DNA of 64,000 bases from Sternotherus odoratus (GCA_032164245.1 JAVMKO010000001.1:165593434-165657433), one strand, 5' to 3'. Shown: positions 42,178 through 55,612, counted from the stretch's first letter. Program-made: numbers and translations. The notes: generated by a model not told the origin, from the sequence alone.

Positions 42178-44739
42178 CTTGGTTGAGGTCTTTAGTTCTA
42201 CTGTGAGTAATAAAATAATTCATTTTACCAGAAAAGAAGCATTATTAGTAATTTAGCTTTCAGAATCCTAGTCCAGGCAGTAGCCTGCTTCTGGCTTAGT
42301 ATTGCAGTTTTTAAGGCTGTGTTGCAACGGCATTTGCTAGTTACATTAATCATTGATATTGTAAGCTTGACAACTGTGAATGAAGAATAAAGATTTAATG
42401 AACGTTAATGTAGGAAGAGACTCTTCCCATGTACAAGAGCTGCAAATACAATGTTTATTTCACAAAGAAAGTAGCAATTCCCATTTCTTTGTTTAAATTG
42501 CATAGGAATGGCTATCCTGAAGATAACTGGGCACAATTGATAGTCAAGTGTCTCTGAATCTGAGATAACTTTGTGCCTCTTGCTTTTCAGTTGTTTTGAC
42601 CAGAATTATTTCTGAAGAACTCTTCATCTCCATCTTGATGACCTGTCTTATATGTAAATATCAATTACGTAGTTTAACATTTAAAAATATAAAAATCAAT
42701 TGAGTCCCATGGTTTCATCCAATTATAATGCACACAAATGGAACAGCTTATTGAGACCATACAAATTGGTAAGTGCATCGCAAAACTTATGAGTAACATC
42801 TACATCTACAGAAACAGTTGAATGTGTTTTCTGTACTCCTAAAAGAAATAATATACTTCACTTATAATAGAGAAAATTAACTCCCAGTCAGACACCTAGG
42901 GCAATTTCAAGTAATTTGACAAGAATCATGGTTTGAAAGTAAGTGACATTCTCAGTGTAGCCGTACATGCTTGGTGAATAAAGTAATCAGAAGGATAAGC
43001 TGAGTCATAAGAAAACGCAGTCATAAAAGAAAATTAAAAACTAACTTTTCCCCAGAGCCTCTGAAAAAAGTTCTCAAAATCATTTCTAGATGTCAACAAA
43101 CTCATTTCAGCAGCATAATTATTATTATCACCACTGTGCTATAAAACTGAAAGCTGCAAGTTCTTTTAAGAGATTGGAATACATTGAAATATATACAGAA
43201 ATGAAAGTTCATTAGATTCAAAATGATAGCTGTCTGGTTGATCCAAATTCTCCAGCCAGCCATCTTATTCTCCTTAAAGAGAAAGGGAGACTTGTCCGGT
43301 GGTTTTAGCACAGGACGAGAGCAAGGAATTCCTCAATTTTAATCCAAACTCTGTCTCAGACCTGCTGTGTGATAAGGAAGGTCAATGAAGTCAGGGGAGT
43401 TACATAAAGAGTGAATTTGCCCCCTCCTTCTTTCAGTATGTTTCTGTTGCCCTTCTGGTAAACATGGATAATACATACTTAAATACCTAATGTAGGTATT
43501 GGGAGGATGAATTACTTGAAGTTTATAAAGTGCATTATATAGTAAATGGTTATTATTATCTAACACATTTATGAAAGTGACTATAACTATGGAATCAGAC
43601 AAAAGTTTTATAACCTTTTTCCACTGATCTTATTCCCAAATATACCAGCAGCTATCCTAAAGCAACAGTATTCTGCTTTCTCTTACAAACATTAAAAGAG
43701 TACTTAATTTGGTTTGCCACTCTCTTGTAGAATGTTCCTATAATTCAAACATGTGCCGCACTCTTCTTCTACAGTCACGTGTTCCCAGGCATCCCTTCTT
43801 TAGGTCATCTTTCCTATTTCCCAACCCTCATAACCTTTGGCACCATTATTGAATCTGACCTCAAAGGTTAGCTCAGGTTTACCCTCAAACTTGTTCTCTG
43901 AACTACAATCTCAGCTGGACCTGAACACAGCCTCCTTGGTGAACCTCTAATTTAAAAGATTGACTAGATTTTTCTGTGTTACTTTATAGTTGTCCTGTTC
44001 CCAATGGCTTAATTCCGGGGCCAGTTGACTGTATTTTAGACTTGGGCAAAATGCAAGAATTTACAGTTTAACCATTCAGACATTAAAATAACATTATAGA
44101 TAATTTATGGGATACTGCTTGCCAAAATGGTGTACATACTGTCCCTTATAGTTTGCAAGTTCACTGCTGTTCACCCATGAGACTTGTTTATTGCTATAGC
44201 TTGGTCAGCTGCCAGTTATTCTCATAATGAAGACTGAGCCTAAATAGTAACCAACATTCAACCGTTTCAAGCACAGGAATCAGATCAGCAAAGGAATTAC
44301 ACTGGGAGCTTATTCTCGGGGTATGTATGTAGCCAAGGCAAGCAAACTGAAACCTCAATAACTAAGGGGCAATAAAACATACTGTTATCTTACAGCAAAC
44401 ATTGTGGCGGCACAGGACCTGTCAGAGGGGCTATTCAGAGCAGTGATGGTGTGAATTCATTCAAAAGTCCACTCATAGAAAGTCTACTAATAGGTCATGT
44501 TGATTGATGGTGAGGTAGAGGAAAGAAGGGGGCGCCCAGGCTACAGAGGGAGTGTGTGAGGGGGAGAGTGGAGTAGTTTTTACTGAACTTTCCCAAAGGG
44601 TTAAAAAAATTTAAAAGAAATTGGATTTGATTCAGTTTCAGGGATGCTCAAAGAATCAGGTTGGTATTTATTCTTAACTAAACCAACTTTTCTATCCATA
44701 GTATGCACTGTATGCCCTCCTGAGGCAATTCTGAATTTA
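42178..44739. other. unassigned sequence with one MIR-like piece
   Basis: A diverged MIR-like stretch lies at about 43300-43550 (CCAAACTCTGTCTCAGACCT, CTGTGTGATAAGGAAGGTCA). No gene is supported. Confidence 0.35.
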
Positions 44740-44744
44740 GGTCC

Positions 44745-45248
44745 TGTGATGGGCTGTTCACTCCGCACAGGACTAGTTTAAGGTGGCCAGGTAGGCCTAT
44801 TAACTCCACAGGCTGCACCTGGAGAGAGAACCAGGTTGCAGGGAATTGATTGCAAGCAAATTCAGCTGTGCAGGAATAGGTGGGGCCTATAACGCAGGAA
44901 GCTGGCAACAGACTGGAGTTGCTACCCAGGCAGAACAGAGCAGTCACTCCCTGGGAAGTGGGAGGAGGGTTAGGCGCTAAGACACCCAGAGAAGGGGAGA
45001 ATCAGGTAAGAAGCAATTCAGGGGAGAAGTATGGACTGGGAGAGTAAAGCCCAGAACGACTGTATTGAGGGTCCCTGGACTGGAAACTGGAGTACAGGGT
45101 GGGCCTAGGTTCCCCGACTAGCCACTGAAGGAGTGGCACCTGAGGTGGTAAATGGGAAGACTGCCTAGGACAGCTGAAGGAAAGACTTTGATATACCCCA
45201 GAAGGGGGGAACGCTGAATGACCCGGCTGAAGGGACCATCCCATCACA
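44745..45248 (+). mobile_element. solo LTR, TGTGATGGGC family
   Basis: Starts TGTGATGGGCTGTTCAC and ends CCATCCCATCACA, perfect inverted termini over nine bases. The flanks GGTCC (44740-44744) and GGCCC (45249-45253) are a probable 5-bp TSD with one mismatch. A weak TATA-like CCTATAAC lies near 44885. It is related by its first 20 bases to the LTRs at 19318 and 26798. Confidence 0.75.
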
Positions 45249-47068
45249 GGCCCCAATTCAGGAATACCCATAAGCACATGCTTAACATTAAACATATATT
45301 TGCTATTTTGCTTTGACTTCAATGGGACTTAAATATGCACTTAAAGTGCAGATATTGAAGTTCACATCCCTATGTTTTCCTGAATTAGGTCTTCTCTAGA
45401 AACAAAGAGCTTAGTTCTGCCAGGTTGACTTCAATGGGTCCTGACTGGACTAAGCAGTGACCATCAAAAGCTCTCAATATCTTGCAGGATCAAAGCCAGA
45501 AAGAGAAAAATTCCACAGCAGTTGTGGGTGTCCATGCAGCAGCGGGGTGGAAGAAGCATGAGTTAGTCCAAAGGAGAAGCCTTTTATTTCTTAAACAGCC
45601 CTGGGAGTAGATAGGTTAGTAACGTTCTGTGATGATGACCCCTCTAGTTTTCTTAAACTTTGACAAGGTAATTCTGGAGTTTATTGGAGCATCATGTTAA
45701 AAGCACAATAGGATCTATTTCATAGTCTCTCTTTTGAAGCAATATATTATTCACCCTTAGATTACAAAGAGTTGCACTCAGAACAGTCAGTGGTCTGGAG
45801 GTTTTTGGAACAGGCACCAACATGCAAGGTCACTGTTTTCATATCTTTACAGCAAAGATAGTGCTCAAATATCAGCCACCTTGTGTTGAAACCTTTTATG
45901 TTCCTTAACTAGAACTAGGAGAAGGATATCGTGGATGATCAAGTATATCATGGATGCTCCTAAGCTATCACATATACCTCTGTAAAGTTTGATTTTTTTT
46001 TCAGACTGTTAAACCCTGAGTCAACAAAGTGTGTGTTTATATCCATCTCTGTTCACCAAATGCATTGGAGTATATCTTTAAATGATATTGACCTCAATGA
46101 GAGTTAAGCATGTGCTGAAAGGCTTTGCTGAACAGGGAAGGACTTAAGCACATTTGACGATCAAGATCATTCTCAAGTATTTTGCTGAATTAATATCTTA
46201 GTCAATTGAACAAGACCTATAACTCAGTTGTGCAGCCTTTACTCATTTTGGAGAGCACTTGTTCACCCCATAAGTCCCCATGTGCAGAAAGCTTGCACAA
46301 TTGGGCTTATTGTGATCCGACAATATAAATATTCATTATATTTCTCTCTGTTGCCATATGGAACTCAGAAGTCGGGAAGCCAGATTTTGCTCTATTAAGC
46401 ACGTAAAAATCTAGAGTAACTCCATTCAAATCAGATGAGTTATAACCTGAATTTACATTAGGGTAAATTGTTACTGAATCTGGTCCAAGCTCACTGTTCA
46501 ATGGTAAGGAAACAACAAATGAAAAGCAAAGGAGAGAAGACTGCGACATAAGCTGTAGACCACAAAGACAGGAAGAGGACTCATGGTGGATTTTAACCAT
46601 CCATAGAGATGCTGGGTAGGAAATACAGATAAACAGGCATAACCAGAAAGATTTCTAAATTGCACAGAGTAGAAACAACTTCTTGTCCAGAAATTAGAGA
46701 CTTCAGCCAGAGAAGAAACCATCCTAGATCTACTTCTTCCTTACAGGGAGGCATTGATAGAGGCTAATAGGTGAACTTGGAACCAATGACCTCAAACCAC
46801 TTCAACATAGTAAGGAATGGGAATCAGCAGCACAAGGACATTCGGTTTCAGAAAAGTAAATTTGGGGGAATCAAGTCAGCTACGGATTAAGATGCAGTAG
46901 AAGTAAGAATTAAAATCTACTAGTGTGGAGGAAGGATTGAGAATTTTGAAAGGCATATGGCACAATATTTCAATAGTGCCACAAATATATGTAGCATTGG
47001 ACAGATATAGGTCAATGCCAAACACAGGTGCCTGCCCTGAAAGGCATTGTTTCACATGGATAATAATA
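45249..47068. other. unassigned sequence with a palindromic repeat at left
   Basis: From 45249 to about 45400, CCCCAATTCAGGAATACCC and TTTTCCTGAATTAGGTC pair around GACTTCAATGGGACTTAA, another palindromic short repeat. The remainder shows no gene. Confidence 0.4.
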
Positions 47069-47076
47069 TTCTTGGA

Positions 47077-48720
47077 TAGGCTGACCATACGTCCCGTTTT
47101 GAACGGGACAGTCCCGTTTTTTTAATGTTTTTTAACCGTCCCGTCTTTTTGACCAAAATATCAATTTTGTCCCGTTTTTGGGGCAGGACTCAGAAAAAAC
47201 ATGGAATCATAAAATGTCCCCCCCCGCCGCCGCCGGCTCGGGCCCCCTGACAGCTCTGATCTGCCGCCTCCTCCAGCCCGCCGCCAGCTGCAGCCTCCTC
47301 CTCTCTATTCCTCCTTCCCTCCCTTCTCTCCATCCCCCCCTTCCTCCCTGCTCTCTCCCTCTGTCCACTGCCTCCTCTCACTCCCTCCGTCCCTTCTCTC
47401 TTCAGAAAACCTGGCCGGCAGCCCCCCCCCGCCGGCTCGCTCCGCTCCCAGCTGCGGCTCCTGACAGCTCTGATCTGCCGCCTCCTCCAGCCCGTCGCCC
47501 GCTGCAGCCTCTTCCTCTCTATTCCTCCTTCTCTCCATCCCCCCCTTCCTCCCTGCTCTCTCCCTCTGTCCACTGCCTCCTCTCACTCCCTCCGTCCCTT
47601 CTCTCTTCAGAAAACCTGGCCGGCAGCCCCCCCCCGCCGGCTCGCTCCGCTCCCAGCTGCGGCTCCTGACAGCTCTGATCTGCCGCCTCCTCCAGCCCGT
47701 CGCCCGCTGCAGCCTCTTCCTCTCTATTCCTCCTTCTCTCCATCCCCCCCTTCCTCCCTGCTCTCTCCCTCTGTCCACTGCCTCCTCTCACTCCCTCCGT
47801 CCCTTCTCTCTTCAGAAAACCTGGCCGGCAGCCCCCCCCCCCCCCCGGCTCGCTCCGCTCCCAGCTGCGGCTCCTGACAGCTCTGATCTGCCGCCTCCTC
47901 CAGCCCGTCGCCCGCTGCAGCCTCTTCCTCTCTATTCCTCCTTCTCTCCATCCCCCTTCTCCATCCCCCCCTTCCTCCCTGCTCTCTCCCTCTGTCCACT
48001 GCCTCCTCTCACTCCCTCCGTCCCTGCTCTCTCCCTCTGTCCACTGCCTCCTCTCACTCCCTCCGTCCCTTCTCTCTTCAGAAAACCTGGCCGGCAGCCC
48101 CCCCCCCCCGCCGGCTCGCTCCGCTCCCAGCTGCGGCTCCTGACAGCTCTGATCTGCCGCCTCCTCCAGCCCGTCGCCCGCTGCAGCCTCTTCCTCTCTA
48201 TTCCTCCTTCTCTCCATCCCCCCCTTCCTCCCTGCTCTCTCCCTCTGTCCACTGCCTCCTCTCACTTCCTCCATCCCTTCTCTCTATCCCCTTCTCCATC
48301 CCTCCATCCCTTCCTTCCTCCCTTCTCTCTATCCCTCCATCCCTCTCTTCCTTCTCTCTATCCCCCTTCTCCATCCCTCCCTTCTGTCCACTGCCTCCTC
48401 TTCCATCTCCCTTCTCTCCATCCCTCCTTCTCGCTGTCCCTTGCCTCCTCCATCCACCCTGCTCCCTACCCCCATCTTCTCTCATCCATCCATCCTCTCC
48501 CTTTCTCACCTTCGTGCCTTCTCTCCCTCCGTCCCCTCCATCATCTTCATCCCTCATCCCTGTTCTGCTTATTCCTCCATCCATCCCCCCCAACCCCCCT
48601 CTGCCTCCCCCCCGCCCGGTGCTGGGGGGCCCAGGTGGGGCCATGCCCCCCCCCCACACCCTGTCCCGTTTTTGCCCTCCCAATGTCCCGTTTTTGTCTA
48701 AAGGAAATATGGTCAGCCTA
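47077..48720. mobile_element. TAGGCTGACC hAT-type element with a large tandem array (1644 bp)
   Basis: The ends TAGGCTGACCATA and TATGGTCAGCCTA are perfect inverted repeats, flanked by an exact 8-bp duplication TTCTTGGA (47069-47076 and 48721-48728). Subterminal regions repeat TGTCCCGTTTTT motifs. The centre is a pyrimidine-rich array. No transposase frame is present; the many minus-strand frames rich in R, E and G (for example 47519-48274) come from the array. The termini place it with the 120-bp MITEs at 8645 and 42048. Confidence 0.9.
47270..48260. repeat. 205-bp tandem array inside the hAT-type element
   Basis: The marker CAGAAAACCTGGCC begins at 47403, 47608, 47813 and 48079, giving periods of 205, 205 and 266 bp; the longer last period contains extra CTCTGTCCACTGCC copies. 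Each unit holds CTCACTCCCTCCGTCCC, a C-run, CTCGCTCCGCTCCCAGCTGC and CTGACAGCTCTGATCTGCCG. Beyond 48260 it decays to an irregular CCATCC/CTCT-rich tract to about 48600. Confidence 0.9.
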
Positions 48721-48728
48721 TTCTTGGA

Positions 48729-51700
48729 TTAACCTGTTGTTTAGTGTAGCGCTATGAGGTTAAAAAGCCAGTGTGTTTCGTCCTGCACATGGTGTTGTTT
48801 TAGTGGGGAATGAAACAATTTGGAATCCTTCTGGAGAAAAAATGCAGTCTAAATCTGTAGTAAGTTATTATGAAATTCTGTCAGCTGCTGTGCTTGGAAA
48901 AATGAGTTTTGACATAGCATAAGTAGAGAATTAGGAAAGAGCTGCTGTACACACACGCACACTTGCTGAGAATACATATCAGTAACTTTGAGGAGAAGAA
49001 AAAAGTTTAGGAATGTTGCAATTACCAAATATCATTAGAAACCCATTAAATTCAGAATCAAAGTTAAAAGGATCCCAAACCTCTGAAAGTATGAAAATGC
49101 CCTTTTAAGGCATCCAAACAATCTTAAATTTACCCCACTGGTGGTGCCTTGATCAAAGAAACCATAATCTGAGACAACCTTATCCATTCGTTACAAAGAT
49201 GTTCATCCCACCAGTGACGTCAGACTCTGTATAATGACCTTTCTAAAGCATTCCTGAATGTGTGGTCATGTTCTTGGAAGGCTATCTGACACCTACGCTC
49301 AACCTTAACTCCTGCATTATATAAGGTGGGGGTGGCAGGGTTGTTCATTTTGTTTTTTTGTCTAGAAACTTCCTTGTTTTTGTTTTTAATGTCAGTGAAC
49401 TGTTCATTACCAGGGCCCCAGCAGGGGGAGTGAGAAGGGCAGAGACCTGCTGCATGGGTGTTGGAGAGCATCAGGATATAGCAGGATAGGTGGGGTAGAA
49501 GTGCTTTGTTGTCCAACATTTACTGCCTGAGGCCAGGTGAGGAGAGGGGAAATGGTTCTTCACTCCCCAGAGCCCCTCCTCCTCCTTTCAACACAAGGGG
49601 TCTGACTGGGCAGTTCAGTCACTCAGCGAGCCACAACAACCATAGGTGCTCCTTTCCAGCCCACCCTTTACATTTCACACCCCATGCTCCCCACTCTGGT
49701 CTCCACCGTCTCTCACTCCCCTCCACATTCCTCTCTCTCTATTTGCTACTCTCTCCCCACCAACCTCTTGGGATTTCATCTCTTTTTCTCCAGAATTGTA
49801 GACAATCCTCACAAGCAGGTTAGACCTTTCCCGGGACAATGAAACTAGTTTGTCTGCATTGATGCCTTCCTGCTTGATGTGGCTTCTGTCCATAAGGATC
49901 AAGAGTCAAAAATACTGCTTTCCTTGGAAAAAATGCCCCATGATTTAAAGCTGCCCTAAATAGTCATATGATACTATCACATCTGAGGTTCTGAAAACCT
50001 ACCATTGATGAGACTATGAGGCCCCACCAAAAGAATTTAGAATTCTAGAATGCTAGAAATGAATGTAAAGTTCAGGCAGTTTGTGATGAACAGCAAAAAA
50101 ACAAAAACAAAAAACCCCCCACCTTTAATCAAGTGCATTCCAAATGTTTGGGGGAGAGGACCTCTTTGTGCATCTGGAAACAGATCAACTTTTGCCTGAC
50201 GTAATGAAGGGGGACTTGAAAATATAGGGCTTATAATGGGTGTCTAGACTCAACTTTAACTAAGGAATGCCTGCCAACACCTGTGTATTGCTGCACATGT
50301 CCAGAAACAAGATGGCCATACCCACCTCCATCCAGCAGCACATTCCACCACATTTTCTGCTATTTGTTTTACTCTACCCAAAAGTGTGCTAGGCATATTA
50401 CAGACATATAATTAGACAGTTCTCTGCCCTTGTATGTGTTTTATTGCGAGGTGTCTCAAAAGAGCTAGGACTGAGGCATGGCTTTTATAGAAGAAAACAC
50501 TGACCACAAAGAGTAAATTAAAGTAATGGTTTAAAAAATGAACTGCTAATTCAACCACATCTTCAGTGGAAAAATTCATATTACAGCAAAAACACAAGCA
50601 TATTTCTCTCTCTTTTGTGAGTTTAAATTGGAACGCCACGCAGCTTTTATTTTGGACTGAAAGCAGAGAGCTCTGGAGTGAGAATTTCTAGCATCTGCTT
50701 TGCTGTGGCAGCTGTACAGTGAAAAAATGGCATTTTTGTTAAAAATTCATCAGTTAGCTCAGATGTTTGGCTTGAATTTCCTGATCCTTGATCTTCATGT
50801 TGCAGCTGAAAAAACTAATCAATATACTGACTTTTCTTTTCTTTTCTTGGAGCAGTAATTACATTTACACTTTGTTTACTGCAATAGTTGAGAGATGGTT
50901 TCAGGACTCTGTTATGATTTTTAGGTCTTTCCTCTTGCAAAAGATTACACGATGCACAGTTTGAAATGTGATGAATTAAATAGTCATGTGCTTTCTTATT
51001 TAATATAACAATTGCTTTCTTATTGCCTACTTCCCAAGCATAATCCCAACACACTGAAAACTAAGGGCCTGATCCAGCAACCACTGCAATCAGTAGGAGT
51101 CTTACCAGTGACTTCCATGGCTACTACATATAGCTCCATAAGAATGGGCAGATTTCTAGTTGCTTGACTCGTGCGAGTTCTCTCATTGGCTTTAATGGGA
51201 CTCTTCAGGTGAGCGGGATTTGTCCCTATGACTATATTACAGGTTGGCTAGACCTTCAGTTATTCTCTAGACTTTAACCACTTTATTGAGGGGTTAGTAA
51301 AACTAACTGAGCTAAAAGTTCACACTGATTATTTAACAACTTGCTTTGACATGCACTGTCAGGATTATACTCATCAAGAGCAGTTAAAAAGTTGCTAGGC
51401 CATTGTTAATATGTAAAAGTAGTCGAATGACAAATTAAATATTAAAGAGGATGAAGGTGAATGTTAAAGTTAAAATATTAAATATTAAGTTAAATATTAC
51501 ATATTTGTCAGTGAAGGTGCTAATATCTGTTGTTTCCTTTCTGTAGTTGCAGGTAGAGGATTGTTCTTTGAACTTGTGTTTATGAAGAACAAGGGTGAAA
51601 TCCTGGATCCGCTGAAGTCAATGGGAAATTAGCCATCAACTGGAATAGAACCAAGATACATTATAGCTACTTTTACTTTTCACCCGTAAGTTTTATTGTT

Positions 51701-52283
51701 AGCACAACCCCTCCCAAATAACATCTTATTATTCTTGCAAAAAACTAATACGATGTTTTTGTTACATACAGAATTAACACATCTTTATCAAAAGATCAAA
51801 AAAAACTTCAGTAGATTACTTAAAGTTTCTGATTTGTGACTTTCAGAGCTAAATGTGTCATGCTGGTATCACGCTGGGGGTTAATTTACAATAGTCAGTA
51901 CAATTACTCTGCTAACTTGCATTCATTCTATGGCAGCAGTCTTATTAAACTCAGTTTTAGCTGAAACCAGTTTTTCAGCCACTACAAGAAGGAGGATGCT
52001 AGTAAATAAAGGCCTCAGTGGACAAATAATTGGAGTCAGTAATCAAGTTCACAGCTTAACATATTCATGTGAAAAATGGCGCGTGTTGTAATGAAAAAGG
52101 AGAGTGATGTGCTGCTTCACTCTTGTGATTTGCATTGTGAGCTTCTTTGGGTAAGGAAATGGTTTGCATACTTTGTCAGAAGTGCCCAACAAGAAGGGAG
52201 CTAGCTCCCTGCTAAGACCTCACACAGATGGTCTGGGGGAAGTGATGAGACAGGCATGAGGTAGTAAGTTCCATTCAGATTCT
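48729..52283. other. unassigned non-coding sequence
   Basis: No gene or well-bounded mobile element is visible. A GGCCTGATCCAGCAACCACTG phrase at 51065 and a TTGGCTTTAATGGGACTCTT phrase near 51190 are fragments of the palindromic family. An A/T-rich, TTAAATATTA-bearing tract lies at about 51425-51505. Confidence 0.4.
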
Positions 52284-52556
52284 TAGGTTATGTCAACAGC
52301 TATAAAAAACCTATGGCACAGTCTCAGCTGATTCAGGCTTGTGAGGCGTGGGCAGTGGGATTAAAAATAGTGGTGTAGAATCTATGTTCAGGCTCACGCT
52401 GGAGCCTGGGTTCTGAGACCCTCCGCCATCACGTGGTCTCAGAGCCTGGTTCCAGCCTGAGCCCAAATGTCTCCACTTCAATTTTATAACCCCATAGCGC
52501 AGTGAGCCCAAGTCAGCTGACCTGGGCCAGTCACAGCTATTCCACAAGGCTTTCAT
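52284..52556. repeat. palindromic MITE-like repeat
   Basis: Outer arms GTCTCAGCTGATTCAGGCT and AGCCCAAGTCAGCTGACC and inner arms TCTGAGACC (left) and GGTCTCAGA (right) around 52410-52445 make an extended imperfect hairpin. Terminal repeats are too worn to give a TSD. Confidence 0.5.
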
Positions 52557-54698
52557 GACTGTGTGAGACATATCCATGTTGGGGCATGGAATACAGGAAA
52601 CTTTATAAGAACGGCTAGTTGTGAGACATAATAGAATGGTGAGCTGGAAACTGTGGGGACTACACACTCGTATTGAACATCTGGTGTGGTAACCTTGGCT
52701 GGGGATGTTTCTCTCTCTTATTTCTAGTTATATCTGATTGTTTTATTCCCCTCTCTTCTTATAACAAATACACATTTAAACCCTCAAGAATAAAACCTTG
52801 AGGGAGAAAATTCCCCCTTATAAAAATGTCTAAGACAGCTAATCCACACCAACAGCATTTAGACATTGGCACACTTTTGCAGCTATATACAATTATAACC
52901 CTCAGTGCTGAGGAGGAAACATTTGAGATGAATCAACAGACTTTCATGTGCCATGCACAGGGCAGGGCCACAGGAAAGCTGGTTTTAGGTATGATATCCA
53001 TGATCAACAACAAATACTCTAACAAAATGTGTTCTTAAAATGGACACAGTACAAATAATTCACCTGGGTTCAGCAACAATCTCCAGTGTGCTGGAGTCTT
53101 CCATTGGCTCCACAACCTGTTCCTACTTAGCACCGGTTGGTTCCTAGGGCTCTGGCAATCTCAACAGCCAATCTTGGTCCTTGTTAGTTGGAAACCAATT
53201 CTGGAACAGATTCCTGTGCATTGCTCACAGCCTCTCTTACACTTCATGAATAGGAGATTGTGACTTTAGTGGCCAGGTGTAAATCCCATCAAGAAGTTAT
53301 ACTTAAGACGACAATCTGTCCATTTTTATGTTTTGCAAGACATGTTAAAGTTTTGTATATGTTCTTGAGGGCTTGTAATCTGTTCACAGTGGGAGCAAGT
53401 AGCTACAAAAATCACAAACCAAGTCAAAGGCTAAGGCTTTATACTCTCTTTTGTTACCTTATTCCCTGTGATCTATCATAGAGTGTGCAAAAGAGGGCCT
53501 CATCCAAACCCACTGAAGTCAATAGCAAGTGTTGCATCAGCATTCTGGCTGTAAATAGGAAAACAGATGACTAAAAATAGTCAAATAAGGAACAGTGCTT
53601 CAAACATGAAGGAAAGGAAGATGATACAGGGTAAGTTCTGCCTTGTCTTGCACTAGGAAGAAGAGAGTTTGGGAGACTCTTCTCTGCTTACCTGTTGCCC
53701 AACAGTTAATTTGCATTGCATAAGAAGCAGGTAGAATGGTGACTTAATGTTCTAAGTCCTATGCTGGTGATCTAACTAAAATGTCAGGGATGAAGTGTTT
53801 GTTGACTGGCATCTTGAGGCCTGGCCAAGACTCTAGCACCCTGAGACTCGGCTGGCATCACAAAGCAAGTGCTTGGAGTAGTGCACTCCTATCTTTTCTG
53901 GACTGGCTGTAGGAAAGACTCTCGGAAACCAAGTTAATTGAGCTTGCATGTTTCCAAGGGAGACGTCACAAGTCTCAAGGGAGAGGGAGGATGATGGGAG
54001 TGTATATAGTTATGGTTTGAGTACATAATCTTATATTGTGTTTTTATTTTAACCTTTGGTTCTCCTTGTGTTACTTTGAAACCTCTGCGTTCTCTTTAAT
54101 CATTCTTGAAGGTGTCTGTGTAGTCAAAATATCATGGCTATATTTTTAATCTTCATTGTCGATTATAGATAAATTCTATCACACATTGGCGCATGTACTG
54201 TATATGCATTCATAAACACATTCTACTAAATTCAGCTTAAGGGAAAAAACTTAAAGCTTAATTAAATTCTAAATCTGTCTGCTTCTGAAATACAGTATAT
54301 ACCTTACTCATCAATCCTAAATGAAATTGTGAATTAACAGATATAGGAGAAATTACATTCCACATAATACTTTTCTGTCTCCATTTAATTCAGCTTCTGA
54401 AATGCACCAATATTTTTCATGTGAGATTTCAAAGTTATAGTGTTCAGTACATTCTTTTATTTCCTTAGAACTGTAAACAACAATTAAATGTCTACACCCC
54501 CCAAAAAAATCAGTGTCATCTAATATATTGTAAGATCAGCTCGGGACATTGCATTAAAACAAAGGAAAGCAAACAAGTATATTTAAGTGATAAAGTGTTT
54601 TTCTTTGTTCTACTGCTAAGATAGAATATACACACAGATATTTATTGTAGAGCCAAAGTGATCTGAGAAGTAGTGTACTGGAATAAGTAGAGTCCAGC
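52557..54698. other. unassigned non-coding sequence
   Basis: AT-rich in the right half. No gene or bounded element is recognised. Confidence 0.4.
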
Positions 54699-54706
54699 AT
54701 CTAGGT

Positions 54707-55612
54707 CAGGGGTCAGCAACCCGCGGCTCCGGAGCCGCATGTGGCTCTTTCATCCCTCCGATGCGGCTCCCTGTGTGTTCTAATTTTAACCGGCCCGCAG
54801 ACTGTTCTCTATGCGGCCCGCCAGCACTGTCCAACCAGTGCGCGGAGCCGCAGCCGAAAGAGAGGGGCGGGGTCAATAAGAGGCGAGCGGCGGGGGGGGG
54901 GAGAAGAACGGAGGCGGAGCCGGGGCCAGGGCACGAGGCGAGGCGGAGCCGGCGGAGAAGTGCGAGTCGGGCCGGGGCCGGGGCAGGAGGCGAAGCGCGG
55001 CGGAGCCGGCGGATAAGAGCGAGCCGGGGCCGGGGCACGAGGCAAGGCAAGGCAAGCTGGGGGAGGGGGGGAGTGAAAGCACGGCCGGGGGTGGGGGGAG
55101 GAAGAAGAGCGAGAGCACGGCCGGAGCGGGGGGGAGGGAGGGAAGAAGAGCGAGAGCACGGCCGGAGCGGGGGGGAGGAAGGGGGGGGAGGAAGAAGAGC
55201 GAGAGCACGGCCGGAGCGGGGGGGAGGAAGGGGGGGGAGGAAGAAGAGCGAGAGCACGGCCGGAGCGGGGGGGAGGAAGGGGGGGGAGGAAGAAGAGCGA
55301 GAGCATGGCCGGAGGGGGGGGAGGGAGGGAAGAAGAGCGAGAGCACGGCCGGAGGGGGGGGGGAGGGGGTCGGCCCTCACACATCTTCACCGTCCTTACC
55401 AAATCTGGCCCTCTTCCCAAAAAGTTTGGACACCCCTGATCTAAATGCAACACATTATAGTTTGTTTATACATAGCATAAAGGCAAAGAAAACGTTATAT
55501 GCAGTGTTATTTCATTTTAAATGTCAAAAGGGTTTTGTGGCTCCCAGTGTTTTCTTTACTGTGGGAAACGGGTCCAAATGGCTCTTTGAGTGGTAAAGGT
55601 TGCAGACCCCTG
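54707..55612. mobile_element. chimeric hAT element (906 bp)
   Basis: The outer ends CAGGGGTCAGCAACC and GGTTGCAGACCCCTG form an inverted repeat with one mismatch, flanked by an exact 8-bp duplication ATCTAGGT (54699-54706 and 55613-55620). From about 54776 to 55438 the interior is that of the other family at 8861-10068: TGTTCTAATTTTAACCGGCC, the minisatellite, then CTTCCCAAAAAGTTTGGACA and that family's terminus CACCCCTG at 55431-55438. The 5' end of the second family is missing. The rest (55439-55612) is outer-family sequence. No transposase. Confidence 0.85.
55080..55370. repeat. GC-rich minisatellite, about 49-bp unit
   Basis: Tandem units of GAAGAAGAGCGAGAGCACGG followed by CCGGAGCGGGGGGGAGGAAG and a G-run, 48-49 bp long in the best-kept part (about 55190-55290), shorter elsewhere. 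The core is shared with the 38-bp array at 9180-9990. Stop-free frames on both strands here (54761-55444 plus; 54706-55380 and 54809-55453 minus) are spurious. Confidence 0.9.

Noticed and set aside
47178..48732. Frames up to 251 codons rich in arginine, glutamate and glycine
   Set aside because: They follow the 205-bp tandem array and repeat with its period. No splice or start context supports a gene.
54706..55453. Frames of 157-227 codons on both strands
   Set aside because: Same minisatellite effect in the chimeric hAT.
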